Assembly: GCA_022450155.1 (NCBI GenBank)
Contig: JAKUQR010000002.1
Coordinates: 62,001 to 126,000 of the forward strand
DNA length: 64,000 bases
Source: Gammaproteobacteria bacterium
Lineage (GTDB): Bacteria; Pseudomonadota; Gammaproteobacteria; Arenicellales; UBA868
Direction of reading: 5' to 3'
Shown: positions 36,844-46,422 of the stretch, one piece after another
Numbering within the stretch: the first letter of the stretch is position 1
How the letters are laid out: the number at the start of each line of letters is the position of its first letter
The notes under the pieces: generated by a model
Told to the model about the DNA's origin: nothing
Seen by the model: the letters and a program-made list of their open reading frames with translations, nothing else
Database searches by the model: none
Translations under genes and position numbers: made by a program

Positions 36844-37902
36844 ATGACAGACATCTTCTCCACACGACGTATCCCCGATTCGTGCTTCGGCTCGATAATT
36901 GAATTCAACCAGCCCAATCTCGAACTCGCACTTAAGTCGCTTGAAACAAAACCAGACTCACTACTCTCGGCACTAATCGCAGCAAAAGGTTTGTTGGTTT
37001 TACCCAAGGTTGGGGCTATTACGGAACAGCCCGAGTTACTGCTGCGACTAAGTCGCTTGTTTGGTACAGAAGTCGAAAACTATCACCACACATTGAGTAC
37101 TCGAAATCTGGTTCACCCGACTGTGCCTCAGATTCTAGTGCTTGCCAACCAGCCGCCCAGCAACCGACAACCACCAAAGCGCCCCGAGCCAGCCTTGACT
37201 ATGAACGGCGAGTTGCCGGTACAGTTTCCACATCGAAGTGGCTGGCATACTGACCAGAGTTTTCGACGCCCACCACCTGATGTCTCACTATTCTATGCAG
37301 TCACTCCCTCACCTAAGGGCACCGGTCAAACACTCTATGCGAGTGGCACTGCTGCTTATAAAGCATTGCCCAACGACCTCAAGACACAAATAAGCAATCT
37401 GTGCGGCATACATGCTCTACCGTGGACCGGTCGATCCGAGACAGCTGTTAGAAGTGGTGATCCACCCGTCGAGTTGCTCGCGCATCAGAGACCGCAGCAC
37501 CAACCCGTGGTACGCGATCACCCGGTTACCGGCGAGCCATCATTATTCCTCTGCGAAGACGGGCAGATGGATTGGGTCGACGGACCAATCGCAGGCATGG
37601 AGCCAGGCCCGGATGGTGAAGGGGCTGCCTTACTCTATAAACTGATGAGTCATTTCACTAAACGTAGATTCGTCTACGTGCATGATTGGGATAGAGGTGA
37701 TCTGGTCATCAACGATAATCGCAACGTAATTCATTCAGCTACCTGGTTCGACACGAAATACGAGATTCGCGACATGTGGCGAACAACAGTCATGGGCAAT
37801 CCGGGCAGAGAGTACGAAGGTGAAGCACCAAGCTGGATACCCGCGCCGGGCATGGAACCAACCCAGGGTCTGGCTGACCAGACTAATGCGAGTGGAAAGT
37901 GA
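36844..37902 (+). CDS. TauD/TfdA family 2-oxoglutarate dioxygenase
   Basis: 352 residues. The iron triad is His135, Asp137 (RSGWHTDQSFRRPPP) and His297 (DNRNVIHSATWFD), followed by Arg313 (DMWRTTVMG). GTGQTLYASGTAAYKALP is the usual TauD-fold segment. Members hydroxylate substrates next to a heteroatom, often releasing sulfite, amine or aldehyde. It is 150 bases downstream of another 2OG oxygenase on the same strand; two successive oxidations of one compound are plausible but unproven. Confidence 0.9.
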   Translation: MTDIFSTRRIPDSCFGSIIEFNQPNLELALKSLETKPDSLLSALIAAKGLLVLPKVGAITEQPELLLRLSRLFGTEVENYHHTLSTRNLVHPTVPQILVLANQPPSNRQPPKRPEPALTMNGELPVQFPHRSGWHTDQSFRRPPPDVSLFYAVTPSPKGTGQTLYASGTAAYKALPNDLKTQISNLCGIHALPWTGRSETAVRSGDPPVELLAHQRPQHQPVVRDHPVTGEPSLFLCEDGQMDWVDGPIAGMEPGPDGEGAALLYKLMSHFTKRRFVYVHDWDRGDLVINDNRNVIHSATWFDTKYEIRDMWRTTVMGNPGREYEGEAPSWIPAPGMEPTQGLADQTNASGK

Positions 37903-38078
37903 GGTCATGACTTTCTCGACTTAAAACCTCTACCACCGAATAGTGCTTGCCCGACTCACGTCATTAACGTACATATGAATGATGTGACGAGTAGCCTATT
38001 CACTGTGACTCCAATTGATCGGATTCGTCATCAGTCAATTTTCATGGATTATTTTTACTATCGCAGTATATCTTCTGT

Positions 38079-39533
38079 TTATGTTAGTTCTCCCATAGGC
38101 GGGACTTTTCCATGACGTGGATCGATTGGTACCTTTTCAGCTAGGCCGCTCTCTGCTTCGAATAGTGCACCGGCGGCTAATAAGGCAGCCTCGCCTCGTG
38201 GCCGACCGATGAGTTGCAGACCGATTGGACGACCATACTGGTCAAAACCACAGGGCAGCGAAAGGGCGGGGGATGCGCTGATGGTTACCGCCGCGGTCAA
38301 AGTGGAGGCTGCCATATAGTGCTCCAGTTTGATACCGTCTATAGCCTCGGGATAACGTAGTTCGACATCAAAAGCCGGTGTGTTGGCGCCTGGAGTTACG
38401 ATTAGATCGTACTGCGAAAACAAGTCGTTAAATTGCGTATATAACGCAGCACGGGCTCGTTCTGCCTTCGCCAGAGTAGGGATAGACTGCTCTAAACCTA
38501 GTTCGGTATTCCAAATAATATCCGGCTTTATTTGATCGCGATAGCGTTCCAGTTGTAATTCTCTATCAATGACGAATTCTTGCGAACGCAAGGCCAAAAA
38601 CGTATCTTCCAGATCTTCCAAATCAATAGTAATTTCCTCTACCTTCGAACCTACGTTTTTAAAATGTCGCATGCTGTCACGACATATATTTTCAGTCTCT
38701 TGATCTACAGGTGAGCCTCCAATGGTTGCTGCAAAGGCTACCCTGTGAGGCCGCTGTGGTGCTGCCACAGCGCTACTGAACGATAAACGGGGCGCATCAA
38801 AGGTCATGGGATCCAGGTGGCAATATCCGGCCATGGTGTCCAAAAATAGTGCAACATCGGGGACATTACGTGCCATAGGCCCCTGTACCGACAAAGGCGA
38901 GAATAGTGTATCTACCGTACCTCTGGTAACCCTGCCCGGTGATGGGCGTAGGCCAACTACAGAACAATAGGTGGCCGGGCGCCTAAGGCTGCCACCATGA
39001 TCGCTTCCTTGCGCCAACCACACTTCACCTGATGCTAGCGCGGCTGCCCCTCCGCCGGTAGAACCTGCAGGGGTCAGGGATGAATTCCACGGGTTGCGAG
39101 TCTTTCCGAACACCTCGTTAAAGGTAGAGCCGCCAGCGCCAAATTCTGGCGTGTTCGATTTGCCTAGGACGATTCCTCCCATATGTTCAATCCGTTCCAC
39201 CAAAGGATGTGATCTTTCGGGGACATGATTTGCGAAAATTGGAGAACCATAGGTTGTGCGTACGCCTGCAACATCCACAAGATCCTTGATTGCAATGGGG
39301 AGACCGGCTAGCCAGCCAGCTTTGTGCTGTGCCTCACCACCAATTCCCGTCATCAGACGCTTGGCATCCGCCCGGGCGCGATCCAAGCATAGAGTAGGTA
39401 GGGCATTGATGGATGGTTCCACTTCGGCAATCCGAGCCTCAGCCGCGTCAATTAGATCCAACGGGGATAATTCCCCTGATTTCAAACGCTGGACTGCTTC
39501 ACAAGCAGTTAAACGAAAGAGATCTTCCCTCAA
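38079..39533 (-). CDS. Amidase signature family enzyme
   Basis: 484 residues. The Ser-cisSer-Lys triad is Lys83 (LPIAIKDLVDVAG), Ser158 (TPAGSTGGGAAALASG) and Ser182 (GSDHGGSLRRPA). It hydrolyses an amide to acid and ammonia. The start is a TTG at 39533. An ATG with an excellent GGGAGGA site exists ten bases upstream but is in another frame, so either the TTG is used or a small frameshift sits at the 5' end. A related but broken amidase lies at 59467. Confidence 0.88.
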   Translation of the reverse strand: MREDLFRLTACEAVQRLKSGELSPLDLIDAAEARIAEVEPSINALPTLCLDRARADAKRLMTGIGGEAQHKAGWLAGLPIAIKDLVDVAGVRTTYGSPIFANHVPERSHPLVERIEHMGGIVLGKSNTPEFGAGGSTFNEVFGKTRNPWNSSLTPAGSTGGGAAALASGEVWLAQGSDHGGSLRRPATYCSVVGLRPSPGRVTRGTVDTLFSPLSVQGPMARNVPDVALFLDTMAGYCHLDPMTFDAPRLSFSSAVAAPQRPHRVAFAATIGGSPVDQETENICRDSMRHFKNVGSKVEEITIDLEDLEDTFLALRSQEFVIDRELQLERYRDQIKPDIIWNTELGLEQSIPTLAKAERARAALYTQFNDLFSQYDLIVTPGANTPAFDVELRYPEAIDGIKLEHYMAASTLTAAVTISASPALSLPCGFDQYGRPIGLQLIGRPRGEAALLAAGALFEAESGLAEKVPIDPRHGKVPPMGELT

Positions 39534-39655
39534 TTCGTTCCATTCCTCCCATCAAAACATATCGGACTCTACTACACCCCGACCAGCCCTACCGCTTGTG
39601 ATAGAAGATAAATGGGAATATCTGTTCTACACTTACGGGAGCAATTGTTGAGTAC

Positions 39656-40070
39656 TTAAGATGGTCTCGATCTTTCGTAAGCGATTATCTCGGGGTCGAC
39701 CGGCGTATGCGGTAATTTCCTGCAGGTATATAAGTAAGCGTCTGGTTTAAACCAACTGGCATCATCGATGATTCCCACTCTTATTCCTCGCCGTTCCGGA
39801 AAGTGGGTGTTCAACGAAAACATCTGTGATCCACACGTTGGGCAAAACTCTTTGGTCATAGTGCTGCCCCGGTCACTCTTATGCTGATAGGAATGTGTCT
39901 GACCACTGATAGTTATGGTTTCTGCCAGAACAAAAACGAACGAACCATAGAGACTGCCACTCGAGCGGCGACAATCATCACAATGACAAGAGCCTTGGAA
40001 TATAGGTTCAGCACTGCATTCAAAACTGACCGAGCCACACAAACAAATGACCGGTGATATTTAGCGTCAT
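39656..40070 (-). pseudogene. GFA (glutathione-dependent formaldehyde-activating/CENP-V) family gene with N-terminal frameshift
   Basis: From an ATG at 40070 behind AGGAGG the frame reads MTLNITGH, then would stop. Removing one T gives GHCLCGSVSFECSAEP, the normal GFA start with its CxC zinc site. As it stands, only a TTG start at 40042 yields a protein of 128 residues that lacks the first cysteine but keeps CHCDDC (GSCHCDDCRRSSG) and FCPTCGSQ. One-base insertion near 40047 is the simplest reading. Sequencing error cannot be excluded. Confidence 0.65.
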
Positions 40071-40095
40071 AACGGCCTCCTGTTCCCTTCCCGAG

Positions 40096-40875
40096 TTACG
40101 CTGTAATTCCGCCATCCACGGGAAACGCGGCGCCAGTGACGAAGGACGCCTCGTCCGACAGCAGGAACAACGCTGCGTTAGCGATTTCCTCGGGCCTGCC
40201 GGGCCGGCCCATCGGGGTCATGCCGCCCCGGGTGCGCACGAGCTCTTCCTTGTCCATGCCCTGAGTGCTCTGCTGATCTGGGCGTGCGACGAAGACCCGC
40301 AGCATTGGCGTGTCGATCGGACCTGGACAGACCGCGTTGATCCGGATGTTTTCCTGGGCATAACGCTTGGCCATGGCCTTTACGAAGCCGACGACGCCGA
40401 ACTTGGCCATGGAATAGACTGGGCTAAACATCGAGCCGGTAAGGCCCGAGGATGAGGCGGTGAACAACAGGCTACCGCCGCCGCGTGCCCGCAGCTCTGG
40501 CAAAGCCGTCTCTGTAGTGATGAACACAGTGCGCAGATTGAGATCGACTGCCTGGTCCCAGTCCTTCATGTCAAGATCCTCGACCGCCGCCGGACCAGGA
40601 TGACCAACATGGTTCCAGACGAAATCCAGTCCGTAGAAATGGTTGACAGTATTGCGGACGATCCGGCGTGAGTCTTCGTCCTTTGAAAGATCCGCGGTGA
40701 TCCCCAGCGCCTTGCCACCGGCAGCTTCGATCTCCGCGACCACCGCTGCCACCGCGTCGGCGTCAATATCCACAACGCCGACCGATGCGCCTTCCTTGGC
40801 GAAGCGAATGGCGCCGGCCCGTCCCATGCCCGACCCCGCCGCCGTAACTAACCCGATCTTGCCTTCCATTCGCAT
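40096..40875 (-). CDS. SDR family oxidoreductase
   Basis: 259 residues, classical short-chain dehydrogenase. The cofactor motif is TAAGSGMG (11-18) with Asp36 (VGVVDIDAD), suggesting NAD preference. The catalytic residues are Ser142 region (TASSSGLTG), Tyr154 and Lys158 (PVYSMAKFG). NHVG replaces the usual NNAG at 88-91. Ends with FVTGAAFPVDGGITA. Preceded by GGGAGAACGTC. Substrate unknown; in the island it could oxidise an alcohol made by the oxygenases. Confidence 0.92.
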   Translation of the reverse strand: MRMEGKIGLVTAAGSGMGRAGAIRFAKEGASVGVVDIDADAVAAVVAEIEAAGGKALGITADLSKDEDSRRIVRNTVNHFYGLDFVWNHVGHPGPAAVEDLDMKDWDQAVDLNLRTVFITTETALPELRARGGGSLLFTASSSGLTGSMFSPVYSMAKFGVVGFVKAMAKRYAQENIRINAVCPGPIDTPMLRVFVARPDQQSTQGMDKEELVRTRGGMTPMGRPGRPEEIANAALFLLSDEASFVTGAAFPVDGGITA

Positions 40876-41236
40876 GACGTTCTCCCAATTAAGTTTGTTG
40901 ATTTTGTTAGTTAGCCCGCTAACCGGTCAACGCACATCCGAAAAAGGCTAATTTACAGCGCATTCTTACATCCAAACCCACCGCGCAGGGTTATTGTATT
41001 ACCGCCCCCACGCACGCTTTTCAGACACCGAAATCCACCTTTGTACGTCCTATATTAGAGTTCTCTTATTCCCAACAGATCAGTGATGGCACTCAGGTTT
41101 GGTGTTTTCGAGTGTTGGATAATCGCCACATAACGTGTCCCATACCATTCTCTGGGGAAACCCAACGCGTCCTGCCCACTCTCAGCGATAATCCTTTGTC
41201 GGGACAACCATCCGGACTTAGTCCCCCCCATTTTTG
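40876..41236. other. Intergenic region upstream of the transporter gene
   Basis: Divergent spacer between the SDR and the ABC binding protein. No gene recognised. I looked for a guanidine (ykkC) riboswitch because of the ureohydrolase downstream and did not see the conserved core. Confidence 0.5.
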
Positions 41237-41266
41237 TTGACAAACAACGAGAAACACTTGAATAAT
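41237..41266 (+). promoter_or_regulatory. Probable sigma-70 promoter of the ABC binding protein gene
   Basis: TTGACA at 41237-41242 and AATAAT at 41261-41266 with an 18-base spacer, about 100 bases before the ATG at 41371. The -35 is a consensus match and the -10 differs at one position. Confidence 0.5.
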
Positions 41267-41370
41267 CTGACCACTAGGTAGAATTAATAGAGCCAATTTT
41301 CAATTGGCTTAAATGAAGATTTGTACTGAATTCGTCGAATTAAAAGCTAACGTTTACAAGGAGGATATTC

Positions 41371-42546
41371 ATGGCTATAACTAATTCTCGCTCCAATAAG
41401 TTTTTGTCCAGTTTGGGGGTGGCCGCCGTACTACTGCTCACACAGCTTTTGTTCACTACCAACACTGCCCTTGCAAAGGAGAAAGTCACTATAGCGATTA
41501 TTTCGTTTTCTCCATATGCGCCCTGGTACATTGTCAAAGAAAAGGATTTGGCAAAGAATATTGAGATCGACGTTCAGATCATCGACGACATCTCAGCAAA
41601 GAATGCGGGGTTAACCACAGGCTCTCTTCAATGCATGTTGAATACACTTGACACCGTAGTCGTGGCACGATCAGCTGGTCTTCCAATTAAACATATTGCC
41701 ATACCCGCGATGTCCTATGGTCTTGACGAGATGGTTGTGACAAAAGAAATTTCCAGCATAGATGACTTTCCAGGAAAAACTTTTGGTGCCGACTACGGGT
41801 TCCTCAATCATATGTGGATGCTCCTGAATCTAAAAAGAGCGGGGATTGGATTTGACGAGTTGACTCACTCAATTATGATGCCCTGGGACAGTGCGGCTGC
41901 ATTCGTTAGCGGCGGGTTAGATATCGACGTTAACTACATTCCTTTTTCAAAGCAGTCCCTGGAACTGCCCGGATCTCATGTACTGAAAACCAGTCTGTCG
42001 GACCGTACATGGGAAAGAGGGCTGATATCTGAGTCTATGGCATGCAATGAAGATTGGCTGGCGTCAAAGCCTGAGGTTGCTAAAGAGGTGCTTAGAGCCT
42101 GGTTTGAAGCCGTCAACTGGTGGAAAGCAAACCCAGAGGAAGGAAATGCGATCATAGCCAAAGCTCTTGACTGGCCAATTTCCGATGTGCAGCTGACCCA
42201 GTATGGCGCAGTCATGTTAAATCTTGATCAGAATCTCGGTGCCTTTGGTATTGGTGCTGGAAAACCTGTATGTGCTAGTCTTCCTGATGGCGCTGAAGTT
42301 CGCGAAATCCCCGCTGACTCGAGCGGCTGGGGTCAGGAATTATTTGGAGGTGCACCCGACTGTGTAGCGGGCTACGTCTACCCAACTTGGGATGTGTTCG
42401 GCAATATTTATAAAGAAGCTGGCGTAATAGATACCGCGGCTTCGACTGATATTGGAATCGACACCAGCATCCTTAAGGCACTTGATAGTGCGGGTTATAC
42501 AGACACCTATAGTTCCAATCAATGGATTGGTCGCCTGGGCGAATAA
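41371..42546 (+). CDS. ABC transporter substrate-binding protein, NitT/TauT type
   Basis: 391 residues after an AAGGAGG site. A signal peptide (VAAVLLLTQLLFTTNTALA-KE, cleavage near residue 35) gives a periplasmic protein. The fold is SsuA/TauA-like: PWYIVKEKDLAKNIEIDVQI, the TTGSLQCMLNTLDTVVVA segment, AWFEAVNWWKANPEEGNAII and DWPISDVQLTQYG. Such proteins bind sulfonates, nitrate, pyrimidine precursors or guanidinium-like cations. The matching permease and ATPase are 5.7 kb away at 48282-49978, with a hydroxylase cluster in between. Confidence 0.9.
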   Translation: MAITNSRSNKFLSSLGVAAVLLLTQLLFTTNTALAKEKVTIAIISFSPYAPWYIVKEKDLAKNIEIDVQIIDDISAKNAGLTTGSLQCMLNTLDTVVVARSAGLPIKHIAIPAMSYGLDEMVVTKEISSIDDFPGKTFGADYGFLNHMWMLLNLKRAGIGFDELTHSIMMPWDSAAAFVSGGLDIDVNYIPFSKQSLELPGSHVLKTSLSDRTWERGLISESMACNEDWLASKPEVAKEVLRAWFEAVNWWKANPEEGNAIIAKALDWPISDVQLTQYGAVMLNLDQNLGAFGIGAGKPVCASLPDGAEVREIPADSSGWGQELFGGAPDCVAGYVYPTWDVFGNIYKEAGVIDTAASTDIGIDTSILKALDSAGYTDTYSSNQWIGRLGE

Positions 42547-42573
42547 CACTCGTATCTGATTATTTGTTGTTTC

Positions 42574-42622
42574 AGACAGCAGGCTCCGGAGAATTACGCT
42601 CCGGAGTCCCTGCTGTCTTTTA
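42574..42622 (+). terminator. Rho-independent terminator after the binding-protein gene
   Basis: AGACAGCAGGCTCCGGAG pairs with CTCCGGAGTCCCTGCTGTCT around a short AATTACG loop, followed by TTTTA. The long stem lies 28 bases after the stop at 42546. It may reduce expression of the ureohydrolase downstream relative to the binding protein. Confidence 0.8.
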
Positions 42623-42752
42623 CAGCGGTTACTATGGAGTGTAGCGATTTCAACAATCGCTGAACTTTTCCTTCAGGAAATATTTGATCAAGTCTGAAAA
42701 ATTAGCCAAAAAGATTTGTTAAGGCAATTTACCTATTAAACGGGAGTTGATT

Positions 42753-43940
42753 GTGTCAAATTCAAGTAAGGATGAATTTCGTGGTACAAGAAATCTCAGG
42801 CATTTGCAGCGAATTTCTCAGACAAAACAGGAAGAAGAGATTCAGCGCAATCTTGAACTTGGACTGGAAGCTGCTGAGTCAATTAATGATCGGAGTATCT
42901 CACTGTTTAGCCGCGGTCATCAGCCGGCGTTTGCAGGCATTAACACGTTTATGAAGGAACCCTACTGCGAAGACATCCGGCAAGTTGGGAACTTTGAGGC
43001 AGCATTTGTAGGAATACCATTTGACACAGGAACCACCTATCGACCCGGGACACGATTTGGCCCCCAGGCGGTGAGACGAATTTCAGCAGTCTACGATGGT
43101 TATTCCGTCGATGGGGGCATTGACCTGCCCGAAGAGCTTGATCTTTGTGATGCGGGAGACGTTTTTGTGATCCCTGGCAATATCGAAAAAACCTTCGACC
43201 AAGTTAGCAAAGCTGTATCCCATGTCTATACCTCTGGGGCTTTTCCTATACTCTGCGGCGGCGATCACAGTCTTGGTTATCCAAATGTTAGGGGGATTGC
43301 ACCTCACATAGACGGTAACGTCGGCATCATACATATCGACCGGCATATAGATATGCAGGACATGGATATGGATGAACGGATGCATACGACGCCGTGGTTT
43401 TGGACAACGAATCATCATGAAAGTGTGGACCTTAGCTCATCTCATCATAACCACAGTCATATGCACGACGTTGGGCTTTCGAACTGTCCGCCAAAAAATC
43501 TAGTCCAGATGGGCATTGGAGGGTGGTATGGGTCCCGACCCGGTTCCAAGGTCGCTCATGAACGAGGCAGCAGCGTCCTGACGATGACCGATATAGAGCA
43601 GCTCGGCGCCAAAGGGGCTGCAGAAAGAGCTCTCGAGATCGCCTGGAAGAATGCAAAAGCTGTCTACCTGTCATTCGACATTGATTCCATAGACCCCGGC
43701 TTTGCACCCGGTACTGGTACACCGGAACCCGGTGGCCTGTATCCCCGAGAAGCATTGGAAATGGTACGACTGATCGCGCGTGAGGGCCTTTGTGGTATGG
43801 AAGTCGTTGAGGTCTCACCACCCTATGACGTAAATGACAACACTGCCCAACTTGCTTGCCGATTGATTCTCGATGTCCTCGGGACTATGGTCGTTGAGGG
43901 AAAACTGGGTCACCGAGACCGTGCGATGAAAGACCGTTGA
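42753..43940 (+). CDS. Ureohydrolase family enzyme, guanidine-hydrolase/agmatinase-like, with histidine-rich loop
   Basis: 395 residues from the GTG at 42753, six bases after GGGAG. The binuclear metal site is complete: His172 (CGGDHSLG), Asp196, His198 and Asp200 (HIDRHIDMQ), Asp309 and Asp311 (SFDIDSIDPGFAPG). The ~80-residue N-terminal extension, the DMDMDERMHTTPWF segment and the length fit the long branch that includes nickel-dependent guanidine hydrolase rather than the ~310-residue agmatinase. Residues 221-238 hold seven histidines (HH at 221-222, then HHNHSHMH), an unusual insertion that could bind or deliver metal. It lies beside a NitT/TauT binding protein. Product would be urea plus an amine or ammonia. 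Confidence 0.85.
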   Translation: MSNSSKDEFRGTRNLRHLQRISQTKQEEEIQRNLELGLEAAESINDRSISLFSRGHQPAFAGINTFMKEPYCEDIRQVGNFEAAFVGIPFDTGTTYRPGTRFGPQAVRRISAVYDGYSVDGGIDLPEELDLCDAGDVFVIPGNIEKTFDQVSKAVSHVYTSGAFPILCGGDHSLGYPNVRGIAPHIDGNVGIIHIDRHIDMQDMDMDERMHTTPWFWTTNHHESVDLSSSHHNHSHMHDVGLSNCPPKNLVQMGIGGWYGSRPGSKVAHERGSSVLTMTDIEQLGAKGAAERALEIAWKNAKAVYLSFDIDSIDPGFAPGTGTPEPGGLYPREALEMVRLIAREGLCGMEVVEVSPPYDVNDNTAQLACRLILDVLGTMVVEGKLGHRDRAMKDR

Positions 43941-44013
43941 TGGAGACGTGCCGATGACAACCTTCATTTCCCTTCGGTCGAGCGCCGACGAAATGCGACT
44001 CTTATCTGGAGTA

Positions 44014-46389
44014 TCAGGAATCTTTGTGTAAGGCCGTAATAATATTTTCCGGTGTCATAGGCATATCGACCCACATGCCGATGGCGTTATAAACCGCTTG
44101 TGCAATCGCAGGACCTGCTGCTGCTGCCGGCGCTTCACCAGCGCCGCGCGCACCAAACGGCCCAACGGGATCATAAGAATCGCCGTAAATGACTTCTCCA
44201 TTCACCGGAAAATCCGCAGCACGGAGTAACTTGTAATCCAACAGATTGGCATTTTTGATCCGCCCAGTTTCTTCATCGAATACAAGACTTTCATAGATGG
44301 CAAAGCCTGCACCACAAATGGCGCCACCGATCATCTGATTTTTCATGACCTGAGGATTCATAATAGTCCCACTGTCTTGAGTGGCTAACCAGTCCAGTAG
44401 TTTGATCTCTCCGGTTTCTATATCGACTTCGAGATCGACAAAGTGGGCAGCAAAATGTCTCGCAAATGCACTGGATGGAGGCATCGGATATGTGGGTCTG
44501 CCAGTGATCGAGGAAGCCTGACCGAGCGCGTCTGCACTGCGAAAATGATTCAGAACGTCCTCGATCGAAATTTGTGGATCTTTCTTGTTGTTGTCCTTAA
44601 AAAGGATCATCCCATCTTTAACATCCAGTTCGCCGGGGTCGGAGCCAAAAAATTCACGAGCAGCAATTTCCAATAATTGCCTTTTTGCGTCCTTGCTCGC
44701 AGCCTGCGTTGCCCAACCAACTCTAAACATGGTGTTGCTAGCAAGCGATCCGTGACTCCATGGACATGAATCCGTGTCTCCAGTTTCGATCTCCACTTTA
44801 TCAAAAGGAATTCCTAACTCTTCGGCGGCAACCTGCGCTTGTGTGGTCTCGCTACCTTGACCTTGCCGGCCAACTGCACAATAGACTTTTGCACTGCCGT
44901 CAGGGTTGATCCGGACGACTGCAGATACATTGCCCTCGAACTCAACACCACAAACGTGGGCGCCAGTTCCAACACCAACTGCGCGTCGCTTTGGTCCCTC
45001 TATGGAATATGGTTTCCCCCAACCATGCCATCTCCCCTCCCAGTTAAACGCTTGGGCGCCTTTGATTAGGATATCTTCTGTCGATCCACTCGAGAGATGA
45101 AACAGTTTTGGCCAGTCTTTTCTTTGCTCTTCCGGGATGCCGTCAAGATATTCGTCGATACTGCCTTTCAAATATCCTCTACTATGTTGCATCCTAAGCT
45201 CTTCCCCAGGCTTTATTTGGTTCTTGAGGCGAAACTCAACGGGATCCATATTTACCTGTATCGCACACATGTCAGCAAGGCGTTCGACACATGAACCTAG
45301 AGTAACGTCGCCAACGGCCCTCATACAACCAGCTGTAAGAAGGTTTGTATTGACACCGTGTATGGCGTAGTGCCCATGGTGCGCCCGGCCCCAGTTATCA
45401 ACACAAAAGAATCCAACATCATCTTTGAAGCCGTATCCGCCGTTATCGATAATATGGTCGAAATCGGCTAAGGTGAGAGTGCCATCTTTTTTGCATCCCA
45501 TGCGACCTCGAGAAATTTCCAAATGCCGCCGTTTGACAGTCGCCATGCACTCTTCATTGGTTAATTCGATCTTGACAGGTTTGCGTACTTTCTTCGCGAG
45601 CAGCACCGTAATCATCATGAAGTTCGCACTCCACCAGTTACCAAAAGAACTACCTGAGGGAAGTGCGTAAACACGAATCTTGCTCAACGGGATACCGAAC
45701 GCTTCGTGGATTCCGTCTCGCAACTCAGAAGGAGTCTGTGAGGCTGTCCACATCGTGACCCGATCGTCGTTCCATTCGGCAATACACGCGTTTCGTCCTA
45801 GGGGCGCCATTTGTTGACTGGCAAACTTGATCTCACAGTTGAGCACAAAATCCGCTTCTTGTTCACCTTTGGCCACATCACCCCACTCGACGATATAAGG
45901 ATCACGAACATTTCCCTCTTCTCGTATTTGAGGGGCATCCGGTTTCATCGCCTCTTCGGGATCAAATACGGAAGGTAATATTTCGTATTCAACTTCAATG
46001 AGTCCAAGTGCAGTTTCTGCTATCTCTTCGCTGGTTGCCGCTACAGCAGCCATGTCATCACCGAAAAAGCGTACGATTCCGTCTAACACTTTTCCGCGGT
46101 AGTTAAACCACGCGTTCTCCCAGTTTAGGTTGGGGGCATCGTTGTGGGTAACAACGCCAAGCACGCCTGGTAGCGCCTCGGCCTTACTGGTATTGATGTG
46201 TGTGATCCGGGCGTGTGCATGGGGACTTCTGAGTATCTTGCCGTGCACCATACCTTGCACTTTCACATCCACTGCAAACTTTAGTGTTCCAGTCACCTTC
46301 TCCCTGGCATCTTTGACTGGAACGCCTTTCCCAGCAATGGTAAAACTAGACGGATCTTTATAGCCAGTCTGTAGGGTTAAATTCTTCAC
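44014..46389 (-). CDS. Xanthine dehydrogenase family, molybdopterin-binding large subunit
   Basis: 791 residues. Two halves are visible: aldehyde-oxidase a/b hammerhead domain (PVKDAREKVTGTLKFAVDV, LRSPHAHARI) and the Mo-binding domains (GRQGQGSETTQAQVAAEELG, PVGPFGARGAGEAPAAAAGPA). The catalytic glutamate is Glu752 in the G-A-G-E-A-P loop. It hydroxylates an N-heterocycle, purine or aldehyde at the Mo centre. It is last in the order FAD, FeS, Mo subunits, transcribed from 47777. Residues that define xanthine specificity cannot be assigned with confidence. Confidence 0.93.
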   Translation of the reverse strand: MKNLTLQTGYKDPSSFTIAGKGVPVKDAREKVTGTLKFAVDVKVQGMVHGKILRSPHAHARITHINTSKAEALPGVLGVVTHNDAPNLNWENAWFNYRGKVLDGIVRFFGDDMAAVAATSEEIAETALGLIEVEYEILPSVFDPEEAMKPDAPQIREEGNVRDPYIVEWGDVAKGEQEADFVLNCEIKFASQQMAPLGRNACIAEWNDDRVTMWTASQTPSELRDGIHEAFGIPLSKIRVYALPSGSSFGNWWSANFMMITVLLAKKVRKPVKIELTNEECMATVKRRHLEISRGRMGCKKDGTLTLADFDHIIDNGGYGFKDDVGFFCVDNWGRAHHGHYAIHGVNTNLLTAGCMRAVGDVTLGSCVERLADMCAIQVNMDPVEFRLKNQIKPGEELRMQHSRGYLKGSIDEYLDGIPEEQRKDWPKLFHLSSGSTEDILIKGAQAFNWEGRWHGWGKPYSIEGPKRRAVGVGTGAHVCGVEFEGNVSAVVRINPDGSAKVYCAVGRQGQGSETTQAQVAAEELGIPFDKVEIETGDTDSCPWSHGSLASNTMFRVGWATQAASKDAKRQLLEIAAREFFGSDPGELDVKDGMILFKDNNKKDPQISIEDVLNHFRSADALGQASSITGRPTYPMPPSSAFARHFAAHFVDLEVDIETGEIKLLDWLATQDSGTIMNPQVMKNQMIGGAICGAGFAIYESLVFDEETGRIKNANLLDYKLLRAADFPVNGEVIYGDSYDPVGPFGARGAGEAPAAAAGPAIAQAVYNAIGMWVDMPMTPENIITALHKDS

Positions 46390-46422
46390 GCTCCTGCCTC
46401 TTTATGAAATAGAGCGAAGTGG

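Noticed and set aside
40876-41370. Guanidine (ykkC) riboswitch upstream of the importer
   Set aside because: Expected from the guanidine-hydrolase-like gene, but the conserved core bases were not seen here or before 42753.
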